Source: Siphlonurus alternatus (taxonomy: Eukaryota > Arthropoda > Insecta > Ephemeroptera > Siphlonuridae). Taken from it: DNA of 64,000 nt. Below, in pieces: positions 32,741 through 43,839 of this stretch (position 1 is the first letter of the stretch; every line of letters starts with the position of its first letter). Below the pieces are notes generated by a model that ran no database searches, was not told the origin of the DNA, and saw only the letters and a list, made by a program, of their open reading frames with translations. The stretch covers positions 36,462,390-36,526,389 of the forward strand of contig OX463788.1 of NCBI GenBank assembly GCA_949825025.1. Reading direction: 5' to 3'. The position numbers and the translations under genes were made by a program.

Positions 32741-33801
32741 AGGGCACCCAGCTGTTCTTGACTCATGCTAAACACTGTGTGGGGAAAGTTCAGTACGCGA
32801 CGCGTGGGACCGCGCCCTTGGGGCTCCACCTGGGGGTTGTTTAATTACAGCCCTCAGTCCATAGCCACTAACCGGTTATGGAGCCTGAGCTCTCCCTGCT
32901 GCCGCGGAGCTCAGAGTACCTAGGCAGCAAAATCTCGGCAATGCTGGGGACTCTCATAGTTTAACAGCAGACTATGGGAGGATAAATGCAACGGTCCCTA
33001 GCGCAATTGTCGGAGGTTGCGTGAAGGAGTCCCCGGATGGCCGGCGTGATCAGTTTGCCGGCTGCACCTAGTGGCGGGGAGGTTCGCGGGATCGGCCACC
33101 TTACCATCAGGGTGGTTTTATTGGAGGTGGGTGCTCCACTCTGTGGGTGGATGGTTATTGGTGCACCAGAAACCTGCAGAGTGGGAGCGGCAGGCTAACG
33201 GAACGGTGGCTTACTTGACGCAAGTCAGGAGCAGCCGTGTCAGCGTAGGGTGGGGTTTTTGTGGGTGGGGGGTGGGCGCGAGCGCTATGTGGTGTATTCA
33301 CTGTGTGGGGGGAACTATGTTTCGTGTATGGTGACCAGCCGGGCGGCTCAGGGAGATGTGGTGCCAATATATCGTAGTGGCCCGTGCAGTCAGGAAGTAG
33401 TCCCCTAGGTCTGACCCTCGTATGACGAACGCTCCTCATGGATGTTTTCGGTGAGGCAGCGGTCTGAATGGTGAGAGGCTTTCCAAACGGGTGGGTGAAG
33501 CAAAGCTAATATCCGAACACAACAGTGAACGGCGCTCGCGGACGGGGATTGTGGGTCGGGGGAGAGGGTGCAAAGCTCGGTCGCGGTGGGGCTGATGGTC
33601 ACTGCGGTGACACTACTCGTACGTCATGCTCGGGGTAATAGACCCGGGTCCTACGGGTGTGATTCCGTGGAGGCTGGGTAACACCGTGGCCGAAAGTCTG
33701 GCACTCCAAAGGGGCATTGTCGGGGAAAAAACGAGGCACTGCTGGGTCTGTCCTATGACCAGGGCAATCTAGTGGTGTCTCACCAAAAAAAAAAAAATAA
33801 A

Positions 33802-33845
<44 letters not shown>
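32741..33845 (+). repeat. 1.05-kb GC-rich retroelement-like segment with A-rich tail
   Basis: A sharply bounded GC-rich block directly follows the (AAT)n tail of the preceding SINE and itself ends in an A run, then (AAAT)n and (AAT)n at 33786-33845. Strings such as CCTGGGGGTTGTTTAATTAC and TAGGCAGCAAAATCTCGGC look like LINE 5' UTR or 3' end material. The 87- and 94-codon open frames follow the GC content and show no known domain. Family unknown. Confidence 0.5.
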
Positions 33846-33848
<3 letters not shown>

Positions 33849-33855
33849 AAAACGG

Positions 33856-33985
33856 AGCGCCGGGGTCGAGTTTCTCTAGCTGTTAAAGTTGTTAGAAGAG
33901 GAATACTCTGTTTTACATGGAGCCTGTACTTTCAACTTTGGCCTGTTGGGGGGAAAAAAATAATAATAATAATAAAAATAAAACA
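33856..33985 (+). repeat. Short retroposon 3' end with A-rich tail
   Basis: GGAGCGCCGGGGTCGAGTTT to TTGGCCTGTTGGGGGG followed by an AAT-rich tail (33951-33985). It looks like a strongly 5'-truncated retroposon end next to the preceding one. Confidence 0.45.
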
Positions 33986-34042
33986 CGAGTATTTGTGCAT
34001 TTATTATTTATAACAATTATAAATACCTTAAACGTTATAAAT

Positions 34043-34105
34043 TGGGTGCGATTCAAGAAGGAAGATTACTAGGTTTCTGAATAACTCTTTCGTGAATTGC
34101 GCCCA
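34043..34105. repeat. Short relative of the TGGGYGCGATTCACGAAG MITE
   Basis: TGGGTGCGATTCAAGAAGGA and TTTCGTGAATTGCGCCCA are the ends, matching 9324-9467, with most of the middle lost. Confidence 0.6.
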
Positions 34106-35012
34106 GATATTATATCTTGCGTAATATGTGATAGTATATATATATATATACAAACATATGCACTAACTTTGCATAATACTTGCATCATTTTCGCTCACGT
34201 GAAGTTGATTTTATCATATTTTTGTAATTATATCATGAAACCCAGAGTGAGGGTGAATTTTAAATAAATAAAATATATCTGGAATGCAAATTCATTAATT
34301 AGTAATATATTATACTAGCTATTTTATATATCAGATCAGTTAACGTTATTTCCCACTGTTAAAAACTATGTTATGGCACACACTGAATCCACTGATAGTG
34401 GGAGAAAAAATATAATGTTCCGGTTGTTATGCAATTAAGAATAATTAAGATCATAGTAATAACACGAGGAACTTAATATATTGTCTGTTATCAATTTACT
34501 CTTTAATTTGTGTTACTTATATTCTACAATGGAGTTTTTTTTTATAGACTATAGCTTGCGTTTTGACTTCAAAATTACTTTCTTTTGATTGAATAATCTA
34601 GAAGAAAGTGTGTTAAGAGTATCTAGAGTATAATTTAATTATTCAAGATCTAGCTGTTGCATACAATACATTACAATAAATGCCATTTCTTTAGAACTAG
34701 TTACTCAACTTAAATTTTCTTTTCAGTTTGTATATTGCTGTAATTATTTATTTTCTGCAATGCATATAATGCAGCTATTTTTTTTCTGTGATACTATTTT
34801 GTAATTTTACAGTAAAATCTTACAGCTTTGCTCATGTTAACTACACACTGTAAAGTTTTGTTAAAGTTTCATGATAGAACGCAGTCCTTTAGATTGACTT
34901 TGTCATTGTAGTAAAAAATTGTTAGAGCACCGTTAGTATACACGGTCCACCCGCAGACGTTAAGTGTTTTTCCGTACGTTCTGCTATTGTGACTTGTCTA
35001 CGCAAAGGATAA

Positions 35013-35046
<34 letters not shown>

Positions 35047-35870
35047 GTAAAAAAGAAGAAAAAAGTCGCATCCGTATATATCATTATCAATGACTCTGCC
35101 TTCTCGTGGCCTTACTATCCATGAATGGAATGAAGTAAACATGACTTCTGGATGATCTTCAAGAACTAAATCATAATTTGTTTTAATCTTGATAATGTAG
35201 AAATACAGATATATTGCAATTCGTACGAAATAACGTTAATCATAATTGTGATATAATTTATGCATGTTTTTTTGTCAGAACATTTCGCAAATAAGGTGCA
35301 TCCTTACTAGAAAAACGATGAAGTTCATGATATGCGGAAATACTTTAAAGAACCATATTTTTTACGCCTGGAAGAATTCATTATTTTTTTGTTTCACAGA
35401 GCATGGGAAACGCCTCTGTAAGAAAAAAAAAAATCCTATAAGCTTTTAGCTTCCGCTGATAGGTACAAGGTAGGAATGCATCCAGTTCAACGCTTATTAC
35501 GAGCATGAGCAGGATACGTGAAGCTAAGCCGTTCAGTTAGATATTGATAATTTTTGTTCGTGTTATTCCACATATTATTTTTACTATCCTAGCTGAAGTT
35601 GAAATTTAAAAAGAGCAAAAATAAAATGTTACTCTATAAACTCCAAATCGTACTAATAACAAATATTCCATACACTTGCATTCTGTTCTTTGCATGGTGT
35701 GTGATACATGTATATGAATTTATAAATAATTTATAGACATGTATAATTTTTATAGCATATGTGCATGTAAAAAAGATCTTCATATTGAAGAAAACATTCA
35801 CCTCAGTATATAATTATTAGTGGACCAATGTGGTGGTTATACACCTGCACGACTTTTTATTATAGCCTGC
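34106..35870. other. AT-rich intron/intergenic DNA
   Basis: No gene recognised. TA repeats at about 34135-34150 and 35014-35043. Confidence 0.45.
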
Positions 35871-35874
35871 ATTA

Positions 35875-36115
35875 GGGCCGGCGAAGGTGCACCATGCAGG
35901 CGCAGGGTGTTACACGTTACAGTGATCAACGTTGGTACTGACGCCGTGCACTCGCGAGCTGGCCCGGCCGGCTGGCCAGCATCCAGCTATAGCTTATAGC
36001 ATTCATAACTGTTCACACTTACGTACACGTTAGCCATTGTAAACCGGTTCGCTTGTTATTGCCTGAGGGTGGACCGTGGAAGAAGACCATTCAAAAAGAA
36101 CGAGATGGATGAAAT
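35875..36115. other. GC-richer island, possible 5' exon
   Basis: AGGGCCGGCGAAGGTGCACC through GCTGGCCCGGCCGGCTGGCC stands out against AT-rich flanks. An ATG at about 36105 opens MDEISPLSSLYIG up to a GTACAT that could serve as a donor. There is no other support. Confidence 0.25.
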
Positions 36116-37223
36116 CTCTCCTCTCTCTTCTTTGTATATTGGGTACATACATATCAGCAGTGCGACCTGCTGTTAATGCATACCTTCGTAATTCTTGCTC
36201 TTTTTGTTGTCACTTGAAAATTAACAACTACATAGAAATTTTGTGACATATATCAATTTCTTTTATCAAACAAATATATATATCTCGAATTAAACAAACA
36301 CAAATTACAATATTTACCTTATATAACCTATTTTTCTTTAATTCTTGAATGAGGTAAGCTTGTATTTTAGTTGTGTGTACCCGCGATACTGAATACTCTT
36401 TAGTATTATTTTCAATTTATTATGATATTTTTACTATTTCGCAATTTTTGTGATGATTCCTTTGCAATATATTTTGTATTGTCACCAACTTGATAACATT
36501 TATTTTATTTTTTTTTTTTTAAATCATTTAAAACTTTTTAAATGGAGGGAAGAAAACAACAAATTACAAACAAATTACGGATAAATTAGTAAACAAAATA
36601 GATACGTATTTATTAATGAAGCAACCGAAGCCTTTGGAAGCAACATAAACTTTGTGATTTGCAAATTTAAAAGCATTAAATTAAAAGTTTCATATTTATT
36701 TAGAAATTGCTATTTGCATTGTTGGTAAATTTAGGTCAATTTTATTGACCTGAATGAGTCATTTAATAATATTGCATTATAAATTTAATGCACAAAAGTG
36801 ATTAATGTTATAGTTACCAACTTCGTCATTACACAGATGGTGATCATGAATACGAAACTATAACTAGATAAAGAGCTACGCGTAATATTAAAACTCCTAT
36901 CCTATAATATTATGTATCTTTGTGAGAGCTGTACGTATTTACTCTCACAGCTATGCCATGCAAATTAATAGCCCAGTTATAAAATAACTCGTGCTTACTG
37001 GTCAATTGTTGATTCGTTGATTGACGTAATTTTAACCTGTATAATATGAAAAGCCTGTTATGAATATTTTTCAGCAAGTGAAAAAATAAGAAAATTATTT
37101 TTAACATATTCCATGGAAATTTGGATTTTTTTTTTAAATTCAAATTTGATTTTTCAAAGGAGAAAAATGTCAAAATTCATTACTAAAATTCAACATGGTT
37201 TACCATTGCACTTTTATTTTTAA
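36116..37223. other. AT-rich intron/intergenic DNA
   Basis: Nothing recognised. Confidence 0.45.
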
Positions 37224-37231
37224 ATGAATAC

Positions 37232-37402
37232 AACATATTCATTCATTCATTCATTCATTCATTCATTCATTCATTCATTCATTCATTCATTCATTCATTC
37301 ATTCATTCATTCATTCATTCATTCATTCATTCATTCATTCATTCATTCATTCATTCATTCATTCATTCATTCATTCATTCATTCATTCATTCATTCATTC
37401 AT
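37232..37402. repeat. ATTC tetranucleotide microsatellite
   Basis: About 42 uninterrupted CATT units, ending in a T run. Confidence 0.97.
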
Positions 37403-37587
37403 TTTTTTTTTAATATCTCCATGTCATGTGCTTCGATGATCTTCGAATTCTTCAACCTTGTTACAGTTGTACGGGATTTAAGTGAATTTTATACATTGAT
37501 TAACAGTTGTGTTAATAGCTTTACTGTAGAGCATAATATATATATTATTTATTATTTATTTAATATAATATAAATAAATAATAAATC

Positions 37588-38668
37588 AGACAAATTACCG
37601 ATTACACTTGGAATTCCTCAAGGAGGAAAAATGTCAGCCACATTGTTTAATACAGGAACAAATGACTTATCAGATCATGTCAAGAATGCGGTATTAGTAA
37701 AGTATGCTGATGATATTACAGCTATAATCACAGCAGTAGCCGAAGATGAATTAATTCGTAAGATTAAACTTACTATTGAAGAGGTACATACATGGTGTAC
37801 AAATAATAAGCTAATATTAAATTCAACTAAAACCGAATACATCCAATTTCATTCCCCTAGACAAATCCCTTTGAATAGTTATTTGTTGCAATTAGCCGGG
37901 AAAACAATTAAAAGAGCAGAGTCTGTTAAGTTTCTTGGTCTACACATTAATGAAAGTTTGGATTGGTCTTTACATGTAAATGCGATTTGTAAGAAGATAA
38001 ATTCGGCCAATTTTATGTTATATACAATCAGGAATCATGTATCTCATGAAACCTTGCTAACCATATATTATGCGTATGTTTATCCACATTTGGCATATGG
38101 CATAATAAATTGGGGATGTAAATCGGAACTATTGAATCGATGTTTTGTTTTGCAAAAGAGAGCACTTAGAACGATTTTAAGAATACCAAAAGGACAGTCG
38201 TGTGTTTCACATTTTAAGGCTAATAAAATGTTAACTGTCCCTTGCATTTATATTTTAAATTGTGCCTCATTCAAAAAAAATCATCCAAATTTTTATGTTC
38301 AGAATGATGGCTATCATGACTATAATACTAGGAATAAATCGAATGTAGTTACTGAAAGACATAACACACAATTTTTCAAAAACTGTGCAATGTATCAAAC
38401 AGCAAAATTTTATGAATTTTTACCAGCATGTTTGAAAGAAATAAAAACCAGTAAACTTTTTCGCACAAAATTAAAGAATGTATTGATCAATAAAGAGTTT
38501 TACTCTATTAAAGCTTTTGAGAGTAATAAAATGTCTGAAAAAGTATTATCAGGATTATAAAATAAACAAAATTATAAATTTACATATACATTGTATTGAC
38601 TGATATATATATATGTATGTATGTGTATATATACATATATGTATGTGTGTGTATATGTGTATGTGTAT

Positions 38669-38702
<34 letters not shown>

Positions 38703-38747
38703 GTGTGTGTGTATGTGTATGTATGTATGTATATATATATATGTATG

Positions 38748-38780
<33 letters not shown>

Positions 38781-39003
38781 GTTCCACATAAACTAAAATT
38801 TATCAGTATTAATGGTGACTTTGGCTTGTATTTTGTTTTTATTATTATTGTCAGTGATTGTGTTTGATAGTGTTAAATAACTTATGTAAATGTGTTTAAG
38901 TTTGATGTTTTTATGTTGTATTTTGTCCAATTTTGACTTGAACATATGTTTGTCTTGTACAACCAAAAAGAGGTTCCAAAATAAAAATAAATAAATAAAT
39001 AAA
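37588..39003 (+). mobile_element. 5'-truncated LINE with RT C-terminal half and A-rich tail
   Basis: The open frame covers 37631-38560 and is preceded in frame by SDKLPITLGIPQGG. Visible RT blocks are GIPQG (motif 4), KYADDITAII with the catalytic YADD, then NKLILNSTKTEYIQF and VKFLGLHINESLDWSLHVN. The C-terminal region contains DYNTRNK, as in the LINE near 58.2 kb. About 310 codons remain without a stop, so the insertion is fairly recent. It lacks the endonuclease and the first RT motifs. A 3' UTR contains a TA/TG microsatellite (about 38602-38782) and ends in an (AAAT)n tail near 38960-39003. Assigned to the Jockey/CR1-like group by motif appearance only. It lies within the long interval that may be an intron of the 17.6-50.9 kb gene. 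Confidence 0.87.
38602..38782. repeat. TA/TG compound microsatellite in a LINE 3' UTR
   Basis: Alternating TATATA and GTGTGTAT/GTATGTAT runs; the four overlapping open frames here are repeat artefacts. Confidence 0.92.
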
Positions 39004-40665
39004 TATTAAATTTGAAGTATACAGAAGCGCAGCAAGAAACAAAATTCAAGAAAAAAAAGCACTTTTGTAGCTGTAATCTTACCTAAAAAGAAGATAATAT
39101 TAGCCAATGAAGCCTTATATATATATATAAAAAAAAAATATGGTTACTAATGATTTTCAACAACAGTGTGGACTTAATTGGTAGATATGGTATATAGCAA
39201 GCACAAAAAGACATTTTTATAGGCTTGTCATGCAACATCGTTGTATAGCCTTGTGTCAAATCTTCTTATTTACTATGAACTGTGATGTACAAAATGATGA
39301 GATGATCCCAGTCAGACCTTCGAGTAATATTCTGCATGAATACAAAATGAAGTTTCTTACGTACACTTCTTAGAGCATTTTTGTACCAATTTAATAATTA
39401 AAACTATAAAAAAAACATGCATTAAACCATAGGTATATGCACATTATAAGTATACATTATTACATTGCTATAACGTTCAGCAAACAGCCTTGCCTTATAA
39501 AGTATATTAGTAAAACTTATTATGATAATTAATTATCAGTCATGAACATTTTTTTTATTATTATTATAATGCATGTTATTTTATTGAACTTGTGCCCTTT
39601 TCCTGCTGATGATTATATAAAGTTTAGACATGGAAATAATAATGTCCCATACTGCACCTTATGCAGGGTTCAACTTCAGGTTAACTTAAAATTGTTCACC
39701 ACAGAAATTCAAACTGTTGTAACGTTATAGCTGAAGAACATTCGTGACCTTTCTAACCGCAACCACGTGCCTCCCAGCCTGCAAGTTCATTCATGGACAA
39801 CTATTACATGGAAAAAAAATATATATAATATAATAATATATATATGTTGATGCCAACACCTACAGGGGTAAAAGTTTAGTATGATTGTCTAATCCCCCCC
39901 CCCCTTAAATTTATATTGTATTGTAACTGTATTTAGTTGGGCATTTCATTTTTTTTCCTACTTATATACTTCATTCGAATTAAAATGTCAGATCCGACCA
40001 TATTAAAGTATAGCCGGATAGGACATTTTTTTATTCGAAATGAGTGTACAGACTGTACAGTGTTTATTTTGTTGAAGTGATTAGGCCAAACCCACGTGAC
40101 GTCACTGCAACGCATATTGCCTACTTTACAGGCACCTACCGCGCAAAACATATTGTTGTGTTGCATCAGCAGCGTGTAAGGTAGAAAAAATTAATTATAA
40201 ATTATTACTTTTATATCTTTTCAATATCATCTGCTAGTTTATAAAGAATGCACAAGCTGCATTTTTGTGTCCTTAAATAATTAAACCTTGCAAAAAAAAA
40301 CAAAAAAAATCAAATTTTCTATTTTGTTTTCAATGCTTTAGAGCCTATGGCATGACAACGGTAGAGGAATTGAGGGGAGGTAAACAGCTGAACATTTTCC
40401 TGTAAGCAGGCAACCCAACAATCTCGTGGCGCTGCTCTTATACTGTATAAGGCAAATAATACAAAATTGAAATTATATCGAAGTGCTTTCAATGTACAGT
40501 GTAGTGTTAAAATTAAAAAAAAGAAAGTCGGGGTGTTCCCCCCCCCCCCTCAATTGATCACTTGGATCCACGTCTGAGCAATCTTTATCTATATCTTTGA
40601 TGTGTAGAACCAGAGAGTAGAAATGTGCATTTTTATTCTCTGTTGGCACCTCTAGCTACAGAAGC
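39004..40665. other. AT-rich DNA with a small palindrome and a hAT-B-like end
   Basis: No gene recognised. CATTCGAATTAAAATGTC to GGACATTTTTTTATTCGAAA (39972-40042) is copy 2 of the palindromic repeat at 29676. CACTTGGATCCACGTCTG (40559-40576) resembles the right end of hAT family B without a left partner. Confidence 0.5.
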
Positions 40666-41788
40666 CAGTGGCGTAGGCAGGATTTGTCCAAGGGGGGGGT
40701 TCTTGAAAATAAATAAGATGGAAAACAGCCCACTGGGGGGTTTGGGGGGCGCAGCCCCCCAATAGCCCGCCGCAGGCGCGATTTTTTTTAAGGACACGCC
40801 CCTTTTTTAGGGTAAAATTATAAAAAAATACTATCATAGAGAATGCATGGCCTGATGCAATATTTTTAAAATTTTATTTTTTTTTTGGCACCCCTTTTTT
40901 TTTAATTTCTTTTCAATATTATACGTGCACTAACGTGCTTTAATTGAGTATATTTAAATCAAGTAATTCATCTAATACCACTTTTATATTGTTTTTATTA
41001 GTTTCATGGTGCGCGATTTTTTTGAAAAAGAGACGTGGACTATACATTTTTTCGATGAAAAGTTGCAGCAAATTTCTTATATTTGTAAATCAGAAATTAT
41101 GTAGTTACAATATTTTTGTCACTACTTTTTCTTATAAAAAAATAGAGCACATTTTAAGACGATGTACTGATGTACGAGCAAGAAAAAATATTTTTATTAA
41201 ATTTTCAAAACAGGAATATCAATTCATTACATTAAGTATACTGTAAAATTAATACATTTAAAAAATCAGATTTTTTTTTAACTTCAATAATAAATTCAAA
41301 GATATACGTACAGTATTATACATGAGACAATGAAACTAGCAATTGTAAGATGTAATATACCTATATAATTAATTAAAAATAATAAAATACTATGTGTAAT
41401 TTTTATTTTTATGCTGAACATAATGCGGGGAATGCTTTCAACATTTTTTACACTTTAAATTGTTGTCTTTTCGTGTACAAAAACATAAATAACTTAATGA
41501 GGAATAGTACATATTATAATTATAATAATATAGAATTATACCATGATTATATAATCATAATTCTGCAGACTGATTTTAAATAAAATAAATATGTATTAAC
41601 GATGTGTTTCGGGGATATAAATTTTTATTTTTATTATTTTTTTTTTAAGAAAATTTTTCATAAAATTTTAGCTAAATCGTATCTGTCGAGTCCCATTTTT
41701 TGTTATTTTTCCCTTAAAATTTACTAAGGTTCAGCTCTCAAGGGGGGGGTTATAACACCCAAAACCCCCCCCCTTGTCTACGCCCCTG
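40666..41788. mobile_element. hAT family A element, complete non-autonomous copy
   Basis: Begins CAGTGGCGTAGGCAGGATTT and ends CCTTGTCTACGCCCCTG with a perfect 8-bp duplication ACAGAAGC (40658-40665 and 41789-41796). It is the inverse orientation of the copy at 13393 and lacks the TTAA MITE and SINE found there. Homopolymer G and C runs sit just inside both ends; GCCCGCCGCAGGCGCGATTT is shared internally. No transposase ORF. Confidence 0.93.
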
Positions 41789-41796
41789 ACAGAAGC

Positions 41797-42767
41797 AGAT
41801 CATGCATTAGCTTGATTCGTGACGAGGACACGCACCGCCATGGGCAGACTCGATGCCTCGTGCTTTCCTGCAGGGTCTGAGAGAAGCTCTCACAAGAGTT
41901 TAAGTTGCCTGCCTGCCAGTTAGCCAGGTAGCGAGAAGTCCTTGGCTGAGGTCGTCCGCCACACCGCTCCTCCTTCGTCTCCTCGGCACGCAACCTCTGT
42001 TGCTTGCCTGCTTGCCCGCCACTACTGCTCTTTGCTGTTACTGCCGCTGACCGGGCTCAAATCACCGCCCGCAGCGTCACGCAAACGGAGTACTCTCACT
42101 GTTATCACCATTATCCATTTCACTATTATCACCATAATCCATTATCAATGATGCATTGTCAATCAAGAGCAACTTTAATATATAGTCACTATACAGGTCA
42201 ATATTGGTTTGGCTAAATTCAATTTGCTCCAAATTCAAATATGAATTATTACCAAAAAGCAACAATTAAATTTAATGATTATCATTATTTTCTATAAAAT
42301 TATGATGTTGACAGAGAATGTGTAACTGCATGGATTTTCCCTGCAACTACTATTCTGTAGGCAAGTGATGATTCTTACTTCTTACGTATTGACTGTGGAC
42401 AGTGTAGTGTGGACTGCTAAAACCCTGCATTCCGTACAGCGTGCAACCGTACAGCATACATTCATACAAATTGTAATACCAGAGAGAGAGATCAAGACGA
42501 TGAAGACACTATAAAAAAAAATAATAAAATATCCTTGTGTAAAACGGACCAGAAAAAGCAGAAAAAAAATATGCATACATTCTGTAGTAGCTCCTCATTG
42601 AATATGTTAACTATGATTACAACCATAGATAATTAAAAAAAAAAAAGCCTAAGTTCAGCGATAGAGGTATTAAAAAAAAAAAGAGGTTGGAATCTAATTC
42701 CCCATCTTCATTCATACGCTATTTCCTCAAATCTCATGTTTTAAATTATGTTAACCACACCTACCGC
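41797..42767. other. GC-richer segment followed by AT-rich DNA
   Basis: About 41810-42080 is GC-rich (GACACGCACCGCCATGGGCA and similar) and could be an alternative 5' exon or promoter; a GTAGCG after CCAG near 41928 is a weak donor. No coding evidence. The rest is AT-rich. Confidence 0.35.
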
Positions 42768-42943
42768 CAGGCGCGGATCTAGGGGGGGGGGGGGGGCTAG
42801 GGGGACTACAGCCCCCCCCCCCCCCCCCACGAAATTTTGGATTTAACATGGGCAATATAGGCACTTCCCCCACGCCATTTTTTTTTTAACATAGGCCTTA
42901 TGGAGGCAGCCCCCTCCGAAATTTTTTCCTGAATCCGCGCCTG
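42768..42943. mobile_element. hAT family B MITE, copy 3
   Basis: Begins CAGGCGCGGATCTAG, ends CTGAATCCGCGCCTG, with a perfect 8-bp duplication CCTACCGC (42760-42767 and 42944-42951). Long G and C homopolymers lie inside the left end. Confidence 0.92.
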
Positions 42944-42951
42944 CCTACCGC

Positions 42952-43450
42952 TATTAATTAATAAAATTAATTAATTGTATTGTAATATATTTTCCTTCAA
43001 ACAAAGTAAAAAAAAAAAAAAGGTGGGAAACCTGAAAAATTCAAGTAAGTATATTATAGTTATAGCCAGGTTATGGATTCAATTTTGAACCACAGGTATA
43101 AAGTCCTATAAACCTGAATGAAATTGGTATTATTTTTGGTAATATGTATCAAATATTGATATTATTGATATTGGTATAATAAATTCATAAATTGATATGA
43201 TAATATTGATATTATAAATTTATAAATCAAGAACAAAACAGGCAAGAGAACAGGGGGGGGGGGCAACTAACATCGTTCAATCATAAAGCGGGAAACCTCC
43301 ATAGTACATATATTACGTTTCCTTTTTTCTGATGTTGTTGTGGGTTGATGTTATTCAATTTAAATTTCACTCCGTTATTGTGAGTAAAATTATCATTCTC
43401 AACAGCACTATGAATTTAGCTGTCTCAAAAGATTACTTTTCTTACACTAT

Positions 43451-43483
<33 letters not shown>

Positions 43484-43680
43484 GATATTATTATTAAAAT
43501 TTCAGTCATTTGCTGATTTCTATGTGATTGATCTCTACGAAATGCACATATATAATATAAAAATATATAGTAATGACTAACGAATATAATAATGATATAT
43601 ATAAAATCTTATATTCGTTCAATTAAAAAATGTGCTTTTAATTTATTATATTATAGCTGTAAAAAGTAATCAAGCGGTTT
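42952..43680. other. AT-rich DNA
   Basis: Nothing recognised; TA repeats at about 43450-43476. Confidence 0.45.
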
Positions 43681-43839
43681 TATTCATTACACCGGAAAAC
43701 ATTTAAGCTGAGCTGGGCTCGTGTAATACTTGGTCACAGCAGGGAAGAGATATGCTAGCCAATCGTTTTTCCATGGTCACAGGGTCACTCAATAGTGATT
43801 TTGGGTGTCATTGAACTTCCTGATTTTTCCTGACTCTAA

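Noticed and set aside
33071..33602. 87-, 94- and 65-codon frames in a GC-rich block
   Set aside because: They overlap on both strands, follow GC content and sit in a retroposon-like segment with an A-rich tail.
37224..37439. FIHS repeat protein
   Set aside because: Translation of the ATTC microsatellite.
38572..38867. Frames rich in Tyr-Ile and His-Thr
   Set aside because: Translation of a TA/TG microsatellite.
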